The notes below the pieces were generated by a model. It did no database searches and had not been told where the DNA came from. It saw only the letters and a program-made list of their open reading frames with translations. Shown here piece after piece: positions 1 through 9,960 of a stretch of 64,000 bases of DNA. The DNA is taken from the NCBI GenBank assembly GCA_965263045.1, contig CBDHGK010000041.1:2852001-2916000 (forward strand). Direction: 5' to 3'. This DNA comes from G963664115 sp965263045 (GTDB lineage Bacteria > Acidobacteriota > Terriglobia > 20CM-2-55-15). Each line of letters begins with the position of its first letter. Positions within the stretch are counted from its first letter, which is position 1. A program made the translations under genes and the position numbers.

Positions 1-702
1 CTCGTCCGAGGCGGAGGGCAATTCTCGAGTGGTGTCCAGCTTCCAGAAGCGGCGCTTCGATACGGTCTCGCGTGCTACTTCAAAGCAATGAGCATCCGGT
101 AGCTGCACGATTTCCTGGTAGAACGTGCTTGTTGGATCGAGTTCGGTCCGACCGAGGTAGTCAGCGACCCGGACCTCATTGAGCCGATGTGGCACTGCCT
201 CCAGGCACAGAAGGGCCTTGATCTCGGATGCGAAGGCAAAGAGTCGGTCCGAACAATAGTAGTAAAACGGCCGTACTCCGAAATGATCCCTCGCGCAGAA
301 CAGGGTTTGCTGTCTGCTGTCCCACAGGGCGAAAGCGAAATCCCCCACGAGATTTTCAGGGCAGCCCTCGCCCCATTTCTGGTAAGCCGCGAGGATCAAC
401 TGACTGTCGGTGATTTGTTGACCCCCATCGTGAATCGCAAGTTTGTCTATGAGGTCATCGCGATTGTCAATTCGCGCGTCTGAAGTAAGCGCCAGACCGG
501 CGGTCGGATTCACGAGCGGAAGGCTTTCGTTAAGCGATTCGGGTGTCGTCCAAAGCATCAAATGGCAAAAGCCCACTGGTCCCTGGCACCAGGCACCCCG
601 GCCGTCCGGCCCTCGAAAGGCGATGCCCTCCGCCATGCCATCCAGAACATCGCGGTCTACTGTGCGTCCATCCCGCCAGTACATACCTGCAATGCCGCTC
701 AT
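1..702 (-). CDS. Asparagine-synthase-like (lasso-cyclase-like) protein, N-terminal part, runs off window
   Basis: The minus-strand frame from ATG at 702 runs without a stop to base 1, giving 234 residues of a class II glutamine-amidotransferase domain. It starts MSGIAGMYWRDG and contains FRGPDGRGAW, SLPLVNPTAGLAL, LVGDFAFALWD and ARDHFGVRPFYY, all recognisable AsnB N-terminal motifs. Asparagine synthetase B starts MCGI, where Cys2 is the glutaminase nucleophile; here it is Ser, so this domain probably does not release ammonia from glutamine. MS(G/A)IAG starts are usual in asparagine-synthase-like lasso-peptide cyclases. The gene lies 62 bases behind the HPr-kinase-like gene on the same strand, a pairing seen in RiPP loci. 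The synthetase domain lies outside the window, so the function is inferred. Confidence 0.85.
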   Translation of the reverse strand, partial: MSGIAGMYWRDGRTVDRDVLDGMAEGIAFRGPDGRGAWCQGPVGFCHLMLWTTPESLNESLPLVNPTAGLALTSDARIDNRDDLIDKLAIHDGGQQITDSQLILAAYQKWGEGCPENLVGDFAFALWDSRQQTLFCARDHFGVRPFYYYCSDRLFAFASEIKALLCLEAVPHRLNEVRVADYLGRTELDPTSTFYQEIVQLPDAHCFEVARETVSKRRFWKLDTTRELPSASDE

Positions 703-764
703 TCGATGCCACCTCTCAACTTCACCCGGCCCGGAATTCGCATCGATTTAACCAGCGGCTTCAT

Positions 765-1892
765 TCACTGCTCCAGCGTCTGCTCGATCAATTCTGCGGT
801 TTCCTCAGGGGCACCGACATCCAGAAAATAGCACCGTCGACGCGAGAGCAGATCCATCAGCGCAAGTAACCTGATCAGTCTCCGGGCCGGCGTTACTTCA
901 TTCACCGCTATCGGATCGTCTGCCAGTCGTCCCATCAAGGTTCGACTATTCGCCGGCAAGGCGATCTCCTCCACGGCTGCACGATCCTTAAGGCTGCGCA
1001 GGTAAAAAGCAGGCCCGAGCCTGATCGGCACAACTTGCGCTTCCGGAAAGAGCTCACCCGAAGGCACCAGCATGCGTTGGGTTCCGTCCTGAAGTATTTC
1101 CGTTTCCCAATTGCCCTTTTGTAGACGGACGGAGACGTCAACCGCGCGTGGGCCGTGCCGGACACCGGGGGTACGGCGAATCGGCAGGAGTTCTCCCGAG
1201 CCCATACGGACACCGGCAATTTCATCGCCAAGTAGTGGATGGCCACGCGATGCCAGGGCGAACGATACCGTTGTCTTGCCGGAAGCCGCCGGACCCATCA
1301 ACAGTACTCCAGTCCCATTGACAGCGACCGAGGCCGCGTGCACGAACAGTATCTTGTTTTGTGTCGAAATCGCAGCGTTCAGCACATACCGGTGTAGGAA
1401 GCCCGGTGTGGGCTGGAGCGGTTCCTGTTCAAGATCCACCAGCGCCTCGAAGCCGCAACTGGTCATAAACGGACGGGATGCCCCGGCAATTGTTGCGAGG
1501 GACCACCCCTCGATCGCCGATGGCATTTCCACGTGACTCTTAGCCCGAAGGTAGGGCAATCGAGCCGGGTTCAGGGCCGAGCCGTCCGCTTCCTGCGATC
1601 CGGCGAAGGAAACCCGTGCCAGAGTAGGGGGATCTGCGACACGGACAGAACAGCGTATATGCACTCCTTCGAGTGCCCACGCGGCGGGTGCGGTGCAGTC
1701 GCTCCAATGTATCCGTAATAGGTCCAGTACTGGCCCATAGTTGGAATCGACTTCGAGGAGGGCGTCGCCAATCTGGTAACGGGCCAACACGCACGGACCC
1801 GCGGCTTGTTCCAGGATTTCCTTCTCCAATAGAGGGGCAGAGAGCCACCATTCGGGTCCGCCCGCAGCGCTCCGCAACAAATTGACCTCCAT
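765..1892 (-). CDS. HPr-kinase-like (HprK-related) protein
   Basis: This 375-residue protein has a C-terminal half resembling the HPr kinase/phosphorylase P-loop domain. FVHAASVAVNGTGVLLMGPA is followed by ASGKTT (Walker A) and then HPLLGDEIAGV, which resembles the HprK acidic motif. The N-terminal roughly 190 residues are not recognised and no HPr-type DRTL domain is seen. HprK-related proteins of this kind occur in lasso-peptide and other RiPP clusters beside asparagine-synthase-like and PqqD-like genes, where some act on the precursor peptide. Here the neighbour is exactly such an asparagine-synthase-like gene. ATG at 1892 overlaps a GGAGG-rich stretch, so the start is uncertain. The role in peptide modification is inference. 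Confidence 0.75.
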   Translation of the reverse strand: MEVNLLRSAAGGPEWWLSAPLLEKEILEQAAGPCVLARYQIGDALLEVDSNYGPVLDLLRIHWSDCTAPAAWALEGVHIRCSVRVADPPTLARVSFAGSQEADGSALNPARLPYLRAKSHVEMPSAIEGWSLATIAGASRPFMTSCGFEALVDLEQEPLQPTPGFLHRYVLNAAISTQNKILFVHAASVAVNGTGVLLMGPAASGKTTVSFALASRGHPLLGDEIAGVRMGSGELLPIRRTPGVRHGPRAVDVSVRLQKGNWETEILQDGTQRMLVPSGELFPEAQVVPIRLGPAFYLRSLKDRAAVEEIALPANSRTLMGRLADDPIAVNEVTPARRLIRLLALMDLLSRRRCYFLDVGAPEETAELIEQTLEQ

Positions 1893-1989
1893 TCTTGGTG
1901 GTTTTCTTCAGGCGGAATCGGGTGATCGCGCCGAACGATAGTCGAGCGGGCCCAACGGCCCCGATATCTTCTTGTAGGGATCGAGAGTC

Positions 1990-4900
1990 CTATTCTGATT
2001 GCTGAGAACGGGTAATTCTGTAACGGGTTCCTGCCTGGAAATCACCACGCACGACACTGCGTTCGCCTGTGGACCAGAACACCTCGACCGCCTGGACTCC
2101 ATCGAAGTCTGCCAAACCGAAATGCGCCCGCGGTGCATCGTACGACATGTAGCCACCACCCATCTTGATTTCTCGCATTTGATGACGCGACCCATCCGGT
2201 CCGTAATGAACAACGATCTTGCTTCCGATACCGGAAGCGTTCCCGATATAGTCGCGAAGTTCGAACACGATGGCGTGGCCCTGATCCACGTTGTTGCGGT
2301 ATAAGCGGACCCCTCCGCCGAATGGCGCGGCAATGATGTCCAGATCTCCATCATTGTCGAAATCGACAAAGGTAAACGCTCCCGTGGATAGATAGTCCAC
2401 CAATCCGTGTTCTGCAGTTTCGTCGACAAAGCGTTCACCGCCCTCATTGCGGTAAAAAAAATTCGATGTGAGATATCGCGACATGGGGGCCCCATTCACG
2501 AGGTAGAGATCCTGCCAGCCGTCATGGTCGAGATCCGCGAATTTGCCACTCCATGAATACTCGCCGAAACTTACGTTTTTTTCGAGCGCGCGATCGTTAA
2601 ATCTGCCATCGCTGCCGGCCATCAATAGCACGTTGCGGTCGAAGATATACGGAATTGCACGGGAAAATTCTTCTTCGTTAGAAACCGTGGGAAGAAATGC
2701 CATGTTGCATTGATACGCCAGCATCTCCCACCGACTGGGAAAGAGATCGCAAAGAGGCTGATTCTTTGCCCACCACGCCGCTGAAAACGACAAATGCCAG
2801 ACGATACATACCTCGCGTTGTTCTTCCGATCCGATCTCCAAACAGTCAAAGACGTTTCTTTTATTCCAACTACTGACCATCGTGTCATAGAGCTGGGTGT
2901 ATTCCCGGCAGAGATTCTCCTGGCTCGCTGCTTCGACCTCACCGCAGGACTCGATACCCGCGAGTCTTCTGAGAACGGTACCCCGTGGGACGGTACGCCC
3001 GGTAACCTGAGTCAAATAGAATTCAGGCACGAGATCGTTATCAATATCGGCGCTGTCGATGCTCATGGTGGAGTGAGTGCTGTGAGGGATCGTCTCGTCA
3101 CCACTCATGATTAGGTCGAATCTGCCACCGCCGTCTCCGAGGTAATAATTGTCAGGATATCCGTCGACTCCGGCGATTAAATCGAGTTTCCGATCGCCGT
3201 TGATGTCTGTAAGCAGCGAGGCCATCGTAGTTCCAATGACGCCGGAGAGCGGTACTGCGTTGAACCCAGAGGGATCGTTTTTGATAAGAACGTCCTGGGA
3301 GGTGGGTGTTGGGAGGGGGGCATTGTCGCGATGTCCAAGGACCACGTCCAGATCGCCATCGAGATCCACGTCACCGATTGCGATCGCGGGTGATGCCTGC
3401 GCACCATCGAAAGGTAGCTGGACCAATTGTCCTTCAACGAAACTGCCGGCGTTGTTGTAAATAACGTAAGCACCCTTACCGATCGTCGAGAATAGTATGT
3501 CCGACCATCCGTCGTTGTTCAGATCGACGAGAGCGCCATTGACAATCAGCAAGCCACGCAAGTCGGGCACAGCGAGAGCCTGCCGCACAAACTCCCTTCC
3601 ACCCACGTTAGCGTACAATGACATACCCGGCTGCGCGGTAATGAGGATGTCCGGCCATCCATCGTTGTGTACGTCTCCGGATGCGATCCCCCTGAAGTAG
3701 CCCAGAAGAGGATGAGTCGAAGGTCCAACGTTTGCGTCGAGACCGAGGAGGCTTCCTTCAAATTTTTGAAACAGCGGACCCGGGGTTGACGTGTGATCCG
3801 CGAAGTCCGTCCGCTCGACAACGACTTCGATGGTCGAATCAACTTCCATCGGCTCCAGATCGAGCGGGGCGCGTTTCAGAGAGTCTACGAGCTCTAGGTC
3901 CGAACTATTGCTCGATATCAATGGCGTCGATGGTCGCTCTGCTGGAAAGTCAAAGTTGCTGAAGAAATACTCCCGCAAGAATTCTTGCTGCTTTCTTTGC
4001 TCGAACTGGTTCCATTCGTGGGCGGCCGCTCCGCCCGCCACCCCGAACGTCAGCAATCCCAGAACGAGCGTGACGATCAGTTTTCTGGACACTGCCGTCC
4101 ACAGGATGGTGAAGGGATAGACACTGAATATCCCAAGGGTGAACAGCAGGATCATCGCGTACATCACCGGCATTCCCGCGGCCATCAGGGCGGCCGTAAC
4201 GACCACATCGAAGGCAATCGGTACCGGCAGGAACAGACCCACCACCGCCACCCCAGCCATGCCCAGCACTTTACCCACGTAGGTGACGGGCAAAGCCTCG
4301 ACCAGGGACTCCGTTGGGAGAAGGTTGACGACCAGTGCCCCGAGGAAGCCCGCAAGCAACATCAACGGCAATGTCCACTTGAGGATGAACCACAGGTGGG
4401 TACAGAAGTGGCGCGTCAGCCACCCCAGCGCCTGCGTCCAGCTATCCGCGGGCCCCTCCGTGTCGCTTTGAAATGGCTGAAACGAATCCGTCGCCGGAAA
4501 ACCGGGTTGAATCCGGCTGTGGGGGTCGACACCACAGTTCTCCACGTCGTGCTCCCCGACGGCCCACCAGGTGACAACAGGCACAACGACGAGAATAAAG
4601 AGTAAGGAAAGGCCGAATTTTATAAGTGCCATATACAACGGAAACATCGAGAACAGCATCGTCAGCACGACTACATTGAACGTCGGCGAACTGAACATGG
4701 CCGCGAGCGTTGTTTCTACGCGCGCCCCGGCTGCATGCAGGCCTCGCGCAATTGGCGCGGCGCAATTGACACAAACTCCGAGCGGGGCTCCGATAACAAC
4801 TCCCAACAGGGTGTTCGCGAAGCGGTCCTTGTAGCTCTTTCTCTCCAGCAGGGAAAACAGAGACATGAAAGAGGCGGCCAGCAGTATGCCGAAAACCATC

Positions 4901-5136
4901 CCCTTGGCATTCGTTTGCAGCCAATTGATGGTGCTCTTCCCGACTCGGGTTGGTACCGGATCCCCCGGTTGAACCGGGAATACGACGTCGAAGCTCAGTG
5001 GATCTGCAAGCTGAAACTCGCTCCCCATCTGAGCCTTTTGATTCAATGCGGGGTAGCGGGAACCGCTCCAAAAACTCACCGCCAGTACTGCGGTCAACAC
5101 GACCCCAACAACCCATCGTTTGTCACTCAAGGACAC
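1990..5136 (-). CDS. ArsP/DUF318-type permease fused to FG-GAP repeats and ASPIC/UnbV domain
   Basis: This 1048-residue membrane protein has an unusual architecture. Residues 8-24 form a membrane segment followed by SRYPALN. Residues about 75-370 are a predicted permease with a two-part helix arrangement and the motif GVCVNCAAPIARG (Cys122, Cys125), comparable to the Cys motif of ArsP. Residues about 485-950 carry seven or so FG-GAP/VCBS repeats with calcium-binding cores such as DVHNDGWPDI, DVDLDGDLDV and DFDNDGDLDI. The last about 100 residues are an ASPIC/UnbV domain (GIGSKIVVHYG, HFGLADFDG). The propeller would lie outside the cytoplasmic membrane. The interrupted gene at 5233-9960 is a full-length paralogue 96 bases upstream. 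The substrate is unknown. Confidence 0.85.
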   Translation of the reverse strand: MSLSDKRWVVGVVLTAVLAVSFWSGSRYPALNQKAQMGSEFQLADPLSFDVVFPVQPGDPVPTRVGKSTINWLQTNAKGMVFGILLAASFMSLFSLLERKSYKDRFANTLLGVVIGAPLGVCVNCAAPIARGLHAAGARVETTLAAMFSSPTFNVVVLTMLFSMFPLYMALIKFGLSLLFILVVVPVVTWWAVGEHDVENCGVDPHSRIQPGFPATDSFQPFQSDTEGPADSWTQALGWLTRHFCTHLWFILKWTLPLMLLAGFLGALVVNLLPTESLVEALPVTYVGKVLGMAGVAVVGLFLPVPIAFDVVVTAALMAAGMPVMYAMILLFTLGIFSVYPFTILWTAVSRKLIVTLVLGLLTFGVAGGAAAHEWNQFEQRKQQEFLREYFFSNFDFPAERPSTPLISSNSSDLELVDSLKRAPLDLEPMEVDSTIEVVVERTDFADHTSTPGPLFQKFEGSLLGLDANVGPSTHPLLGYFRGIASGDVHNDGWPDILITAQPGMSLYANVGGREFVRQALAVPDLRGLLIVNGALVDLNNDGWSDILFSTIGKGAYVIYNNAGSFVEGQLVQLPFDGAQASPAIAIGDVDLDGDLDVVLGHRDNAPLPTPTSQDVLIKNDPSGFNAVPLSGVIGTTMASLLTDINGDRKLDLIAGVDGYPDNYYLGDGGGRFDLIMSGDETIPHSTHSTMSIDSADIDNDLVPEFYLTQVTGRTVPRGTVLRRLAGIESCGEVEAASQENLCREYTQLYDTMVSSWNKRNVFDCLEIGSEEQREVCIVWHLSFSAAWWAKNQPLCDLFPSRWEMLAYQCNMAFLPTVSNEEEFSRAIPYIFDRNVLLMAGSDGRFNDRALEKNVSFGEYSWSGKFADLDHDGWQDLYLVNGAPMSRYLTSNFFYRNEGGERFVDETAEHGLVDYLSTGAFTFVDFDNDGDLDIIAAPFGGGVRLYRNNVDQGHAIVFELRDYIGNASGIGSKIVVHYGPDGSRHQMREIKMGGGYMSYDAPRAHFGLADFDGVQAVEVFWSTGERSVVRGDFQAGTRYRITRSQQSE

Positions 5137-7984
5137 AACCTCAGTGGCATTTCCATTTGTTTCACATCCACTTTTTCGCCGATCCTTCCTCTAAATCCTA
5201 CGGTTGCGAGCGCGGCTCGGTTTCTATGCCGTTCAATCGCCCTGTTGAAGTTGATTCGCTTGAAGTCCGGACTCGGCCTTCCGGTGGATAATGTACCGGG
5301 AACCAGCGCTGAAGTCGCCACTGATGTCACTGATCTCGCCCGTGGACCAGCGCACCTCCACGCGGTCGACGCGCTGGTATTCCCCAAGCCCGAAATAGGC
5401 GAGCGGCGAATCAAACGATATAAAACCACCGCTACCCTGTATTTCGCGGACCTGATGGCGGCCGAGCCCGGGACCATAGTGGATGACGACCTTGCTTCCA
5501 ACTCCGTAGTGATTGCCGCCATCATCCCGCAACTGGAAGGCGATCCGGTTGCCTTCGGAGTTGTTTGAGTAAACCAGCAACGGTGCCGCAACCGGAACGG
5601 CCACGATATCCAAGTCCCCGTCGTTATCGATATCAACGTAGGTGTAGGCACCCGTGGGTAAAAACGAACGCAATCCTGCGTCTTCGGTCTCATCGACGAA
5701 CGTCATCCCGCCGTCGTTGCGGAAGAAATAATGCGATTCCCGGGTCTGGAGCGGGAACCAACCGTTGACGGCATACAGATCCGCGAACTCATCGTTATCG
5801 AGATCGGCGAATTTGGCGTTCCACGTAAACCCCGCAATCTGAACACCCATATCGAGGGCTCGGTCTGTGAAAGCACCCGAACCCGTTGGCGCCAGCAACA
5901 CATTAGCTGTGGTCTGAATCGGAATTCCCTGATCCGGGTCTCTCCTGCCGTCGCTGGCCTCGTCGTCAGCCAGGGATAGTCGGTTGGCAGCACCAACCGG
6001 CGCATCTTCGAATCCACGGTGGCATAGGAATCGAAGATCTGCCCAGCGATCGGGAAACAAATCGCACATTTCTGAAGACGCTTCCCGGCGCGCCCACATC
6101 AACAATCCGTAGGCCACACAATCCTCCCGCCGGCCCGCATTGTCCCTGGACAGGCACTGCCCTAGATCGATATCGATTGTTCGCTTGTTTAACGGCATGG
6201 CCTGGTGGAAGTCCATCATCTCTTGACAATCTTCGCGTTGCAGGGGCCCTGTAATTTCATCACAAATTCGGGGGCCCACCTCGCGCAAGCCTCGTTGGTC
6301 AGTGCCGGTGATTTGACCTGAATAGACCTCCGGCAGGAGATCATTGTTGATATCCATGCTCGCGACACTCATTGTCGATGAAGTTGAAATGGGGATGATA
6401 CGGTCACTTCGCAGTATCGGTTGAAAGTCACCCTCTCCGTTGCCAAAGTAATAGGCGTCTGCACCGGAAAGCTCGTTACCTATGACAAGGTCCAGGTGGT
6501 CGTCGTCGTTGATGTCTGACAGCAGTATGGTCATAGTTCGCATCCAACTTGCCCCGGGGATGGCCCGGAGAGATCGCGCTTGAAATCCCTCCCTGCTATT
6601 GATCAGCAACACGGCATTGGCCCCTCTCGGGCGACAGCATGGACGATCATAAAGCGCAGTCCAGCCTCCCAGGACCACGTCCAGAAATCCATCTTCATCG
6701 ACATCGCCGAATGCTGCGGCACCGGTCATCGCTGCATTCGGGTGGTTCGGGAGGCGTTGCAGATTCTCATTCTTGAAACGTCCTGCCCTATCCGTAACTA
6801 CGTAGTTCCCGTTCCGGGAAGTCGAGAAGAATATATCAAGCCATGTATCATCATTCAGGTCCACGAGAGCCGCATTGACGACATCAACACTCCCCAGGCT
6901 GGAGATGTCGACTCGTTGAAGGAGGAAGTCATTTCCGTGGCGGTTTGCGTACAGGGATAATCCGGAATCGGAAGCTACCAAAATATCCGGCCAACCGTCA
7001 TTGTGAACGTCCCCTGACGCGATTCCCCGAAACTGCGAATAGAATGATTCAAACGTCATAACCGAGAGCGAGTAAGGTTCATCAAGGCCGAGCGGGCCAC
7101 CGTCCAAGCGAGTGAACAGCTCTCGGGGATTGACATCGACGCCCGCCAGAGATTGGGGCACCTGAAAAGGGATGCGTTCAACTGAGATACGATCCACATT
7201 CGAAATGTCGGTTGGTCCCGCAATCAACGCAGACTGTTGGAGGGCGTCAACGAGTTGTCCGTCCGCTCCCTCCTCTACTGATTCGCGGGTCGCCCCGAGC
7301 ACGGTCGGCCCTTGCAGGTTGTCAGACCCATCGAAAACCTCGAATACCACTTCTTGCTGACGTTGGTAATCCCAGAGAGAAAATTCGTGGCCCAGGACTC
7401 CGGCAACGACACCGAGACCTGCGAGCCCGAAGAAGAGCGCTGTCGCAACGCGTGGACCGATCGCCTTCCAAACGATTGCAAAGGGGTAGAAACTAAAAAT
7501 TCCCAGCGTGAAAAGGAGAACCATGGCGTACTTTACGGGGAGTCCCCCTTGCCAGAGCACGGCCGTCAGGATGACATCGAATGTAATAGGTACGGGCAAG
7601 AACACTCCAATGAGCGCCACACTCCCCATTGCGAGCAAAATCACAATTGGTCCGGATTGTCCCGCCGGGAGGATTTCGAACAGGTACCTGAAAGGGAGCA
7701 GCGTGATCAAGGCCGAACCCAGCAACCCGGCCAGCAGCATTAGCGGCACGGTTACCTTAATGATGAAGAGAAGATTGCCAGCAACGGTTTCGGCAACCCA
7801 GCGCGAGGCTCCGGACCACGACCTGTGGAGGCCGAGTTGGAGTCCGGCTTGCTCGTTAGGGACCGACCCAGCCCCCGCCGACGAAACCGGCACATTGATG
7901 CCCGGGCCGCCACCGACCGCTGCGGCGGCTTTACTCCCGAATCGAATCAGTAGCGGTATACCGATTACGAGAAACGCCACCGTC

Positions 7985-9425
7985 GAGTCAAGCCCATTCT
8001 TAGTTGAAACTCTCCACGGCTCACGATGGGTCATGCAACCTTCTTCTTCGATCTCGTCGACGTCTTCGCCTCAATTTTCAGCTCTCGCTGGAGGGCTTCG
8101 CGGAGCTTTGGAAGATGACGGTAGCCGATCACCTTCCTCAGGCGCGGTTCGATGTCGATGAGCGCCGTCGCCAACCAGCGTTGCCGCTGACTCGAGTTCT
8201 TCCAATGATCGACCTTCGCACACCTTTCCTCGACAAGGGCATTGACCGATTCCAGGCAATTCGTCGTCTTGAACGAACGGCCCAAGACCCCGTACACGCC
8301 GAGCCGATGCAACGTGAGGGTCTCTTCCAGGCCTTCCTCAAGGCTCGCAGCCCCCGATTGGTTTCGCTCCTCGAGCTCTCCATGGAGCTCTCCGAGCGCC
8401 GCCCGAGCTTCGTCGTACTCCGGGCGCTCGTAGGCCCGCTGCAGCCGGCGTCGCCACACGGCTTGCTCGGTCTTCGATAGGTATCTCACGACGTTCTCGC
8501 GTTTGTGCCATTGGCAGCGTTGGACCAGGGCTCGATTCCTGAATGCCTTCTTGACCGCCGCCCGCAGACCTTTGCCGCCGTCGACAATCACCAGCACGCC
8601 TTCAGAGATGTCCAGGCCCCGCTCCATCAACGAACGGAGAAACGGAGTCAGCACTTGCTCGTTCTCCGTGTCGGTCTCCACGAAGCCCAAGAAGCGTTTG
8701 TCGCCCGAAAGCGTGACGCCCAGGGCCACTACCATCAGGGCGTCGGCAAACGCCTTCCCGTCCAGGAAGATCGCCACGACGTCCTCGCCACTCAGATCCC
8801 GCTCCTGCATCTCCCGAAGTTTCGCGGCACTCGCCTGGACGAATCCTCGAGACACCGTCGAACTCGACAGTCCGATCGCTCCCGGAATCGCTTCAGCGGC
8901 CGATTCATAGTTCCGGCAGGAGATCCCATACAGCACACGTCTGAGCAGTAGCTCGTTCACCGCGCCACCCGGACTGAGTTCCTCGTAGGTCCGAAGCGGA
9001 ATCTCCCCGCCCGCCACGCTGCGCACTCGAGGCACCCGAACCGGCACCCGCTGGCCACCCAGCCCCACGGTCCCCGGATTGCTCCCGTGTCGCCGGCCCC
9101 GCAACGCCGCCTCCTTTCGTGCGTATCGCTCACCCGCCAACGACTTCACTTCCTCGTCGAGCAACTCCTCCACGTGCATCAACCCCAGTGGGATCAACGC
9201 CCGAATCATCTCCACCTTCGAGTCCAATTCCAGTCCCGAGTATTCCTCCCGGCTCAGGACCTCGACCTCACCCAGCACACGCGACTTCTTGCGTTTCTTT
9301 ACCGAACGTAACAGACTCCTCATCTCGGCTCCTTTCTCTTACAGGCTTGATGTTGTTTCTTCCAATACCATCAAACCATGGGGTTTGGAGCCGTTTCAAT
9401 TTCCAACTAAGATTGGCACACATTC
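7985..9425 (-). mobile_element. IS256-family insertion sequence, copy 1
   Basis: The 1441-bp element is bounded by an 8-bp direct repeat CCACCGTC (7977-7984 and 9426-9433). The ends are imperfect inverted repeats: the left begins GAGTCAAGCCC and the right end reversed begins GAATGTGTGCC, both followed by TCTTAGTTG. Eight-base duplications fit the IS256 family. Two further copies with the same boundaries lie at 12659 and 15868. The transposase reads on the minus strand. The element interrupts the second permease fusion gene. Confidence 0.95.
8031..9323 (-). CDS. IS256-family (mutator-type) transposase, copy 1
   Basis: This 430-residue DDE transposase of the Transposase_mut group is encoded within IS copy 1. 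Visible motifs include IFLDGKAFADAL (first Asp region), VIVDGGKGLRAAVKKAF (second Asp), RCQWHKRENV (the C-x2-H signature after the second Asp) and TTNCLESVNALVEERC (Glu region). The C terminus is basic (TRSKKKVA). The length is usual for the family. The translation is identical to those of copies 2 and 3, which indicates very recent transposition. It moves the element by cut-and-paste through a circular intermediate, as known for IS256. Confidence 0.95.
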   Translation of the reverse strand: MRSLLRSVKKRKKSRVLGEVEVLSREEYSGLELDSKVEMIRALIPLGLMHVEELLDEEVKSLAGERYARKEAALRGRRHGSNPGTVGLGGQRVPVRVPRVRSVAGGEIPLRTYEELSPGGAVNELLLRRVLYGISCRNYESAAEAIPGAIGLSSSTVSRGFVQASAAKLREMQERDLSGEDVVAIFLDGKAFADALMVVALGVTLSGDKRFLGFVETDTENEQVLTPFLRSLMERGLDISEGVLVIVDGGKGLRAAVKKAFRNRALVQRCQWHKRENVVRYLSKTEQAVWRRRLQRAYERPEYDEARAALGELHGELEERNQSGAASLEEGLEETLTLHRLGVYGVLGRSFKTTNCLESVNALVEERCAKVDHWKNSSQRQRWLATALIDIEPRLRKVIGYRHLPKLREALQRELKIEAKTSTRSKKKVA

Positions 9426-9960
9426 CCACCGTCATGCCAATCTTGATGACGGCCATATAGATCGGAAACAAGGAAAACAACATCGTGAGGACGACAATGT
9501 TTAGTGTCGGAGAGCTGATCATCGCAGCAAGCATAGTTTCAGCTCTACCCCCGGCGGCATGTATGGCCTTTGCGATGGGGGCCGCACAGTTGACGCACAC
9601 ACCCAGCGGTGTACCGATCAGTATGCCGATCACGGAATTGCCGAACGAAGTCCGCACGCCTCGCCTCTCGAACAGACCGAGCATCGTAATCACCAACGCC
9701 GCGAAAACAATCCCGAACAACATTCCGGGACCATTGCTATAAATCCAATTGACCGTCTCATAGAAAATTCTCGGCACCAGCCGCTCGTCGGGAGCGATGT
9801 CTACCAGCGTGGTGAATCCCAAGCTTGATAGCGGGGTATCCACTCCCATAGCATTCTTTTCGTTCAGTGCGGGGTAGCGGGAGCCGAGCCAGAACACGGC
9901 GGTCACCAGCACCATCAGACTGGCCAACAACACGAGCGGTTTGTTTCGGGCCTTGGTCAT

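Larger units (their letters stand above)
5233..9960 (-). pseudogene. Second permease/FG-GAP/ASPIC-UnbV protein, interrupted by IS256-family copy 1
   Basis: The gene begins with ATG at 9960 (MTKARNKPL) and its 5' part reads to the insertion at 9426. After removing the 1441-bp element and one 8-bp target copy, 535 + 2744 bases join into one open frame of 1092 residues, ending at 5233. The junction reads MAVIKIGMTV then GLDSTVAFLV. The protein parallels its neighbour: SRYPALN, GVCVNCAAPIAKA, a second permease half, FG-GAP repeats (DVDEDGFLDV, DIDNDGDLDI) and a terminal ASPIC/UnbV domain (GVGSKVVIHYG, YFGLGEYQ). The insertion falls at about codon 178, within the permease. As assembled the gene is broken; the 5233-8034 frame could give only a truncated product. 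Confidence 0.85.
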
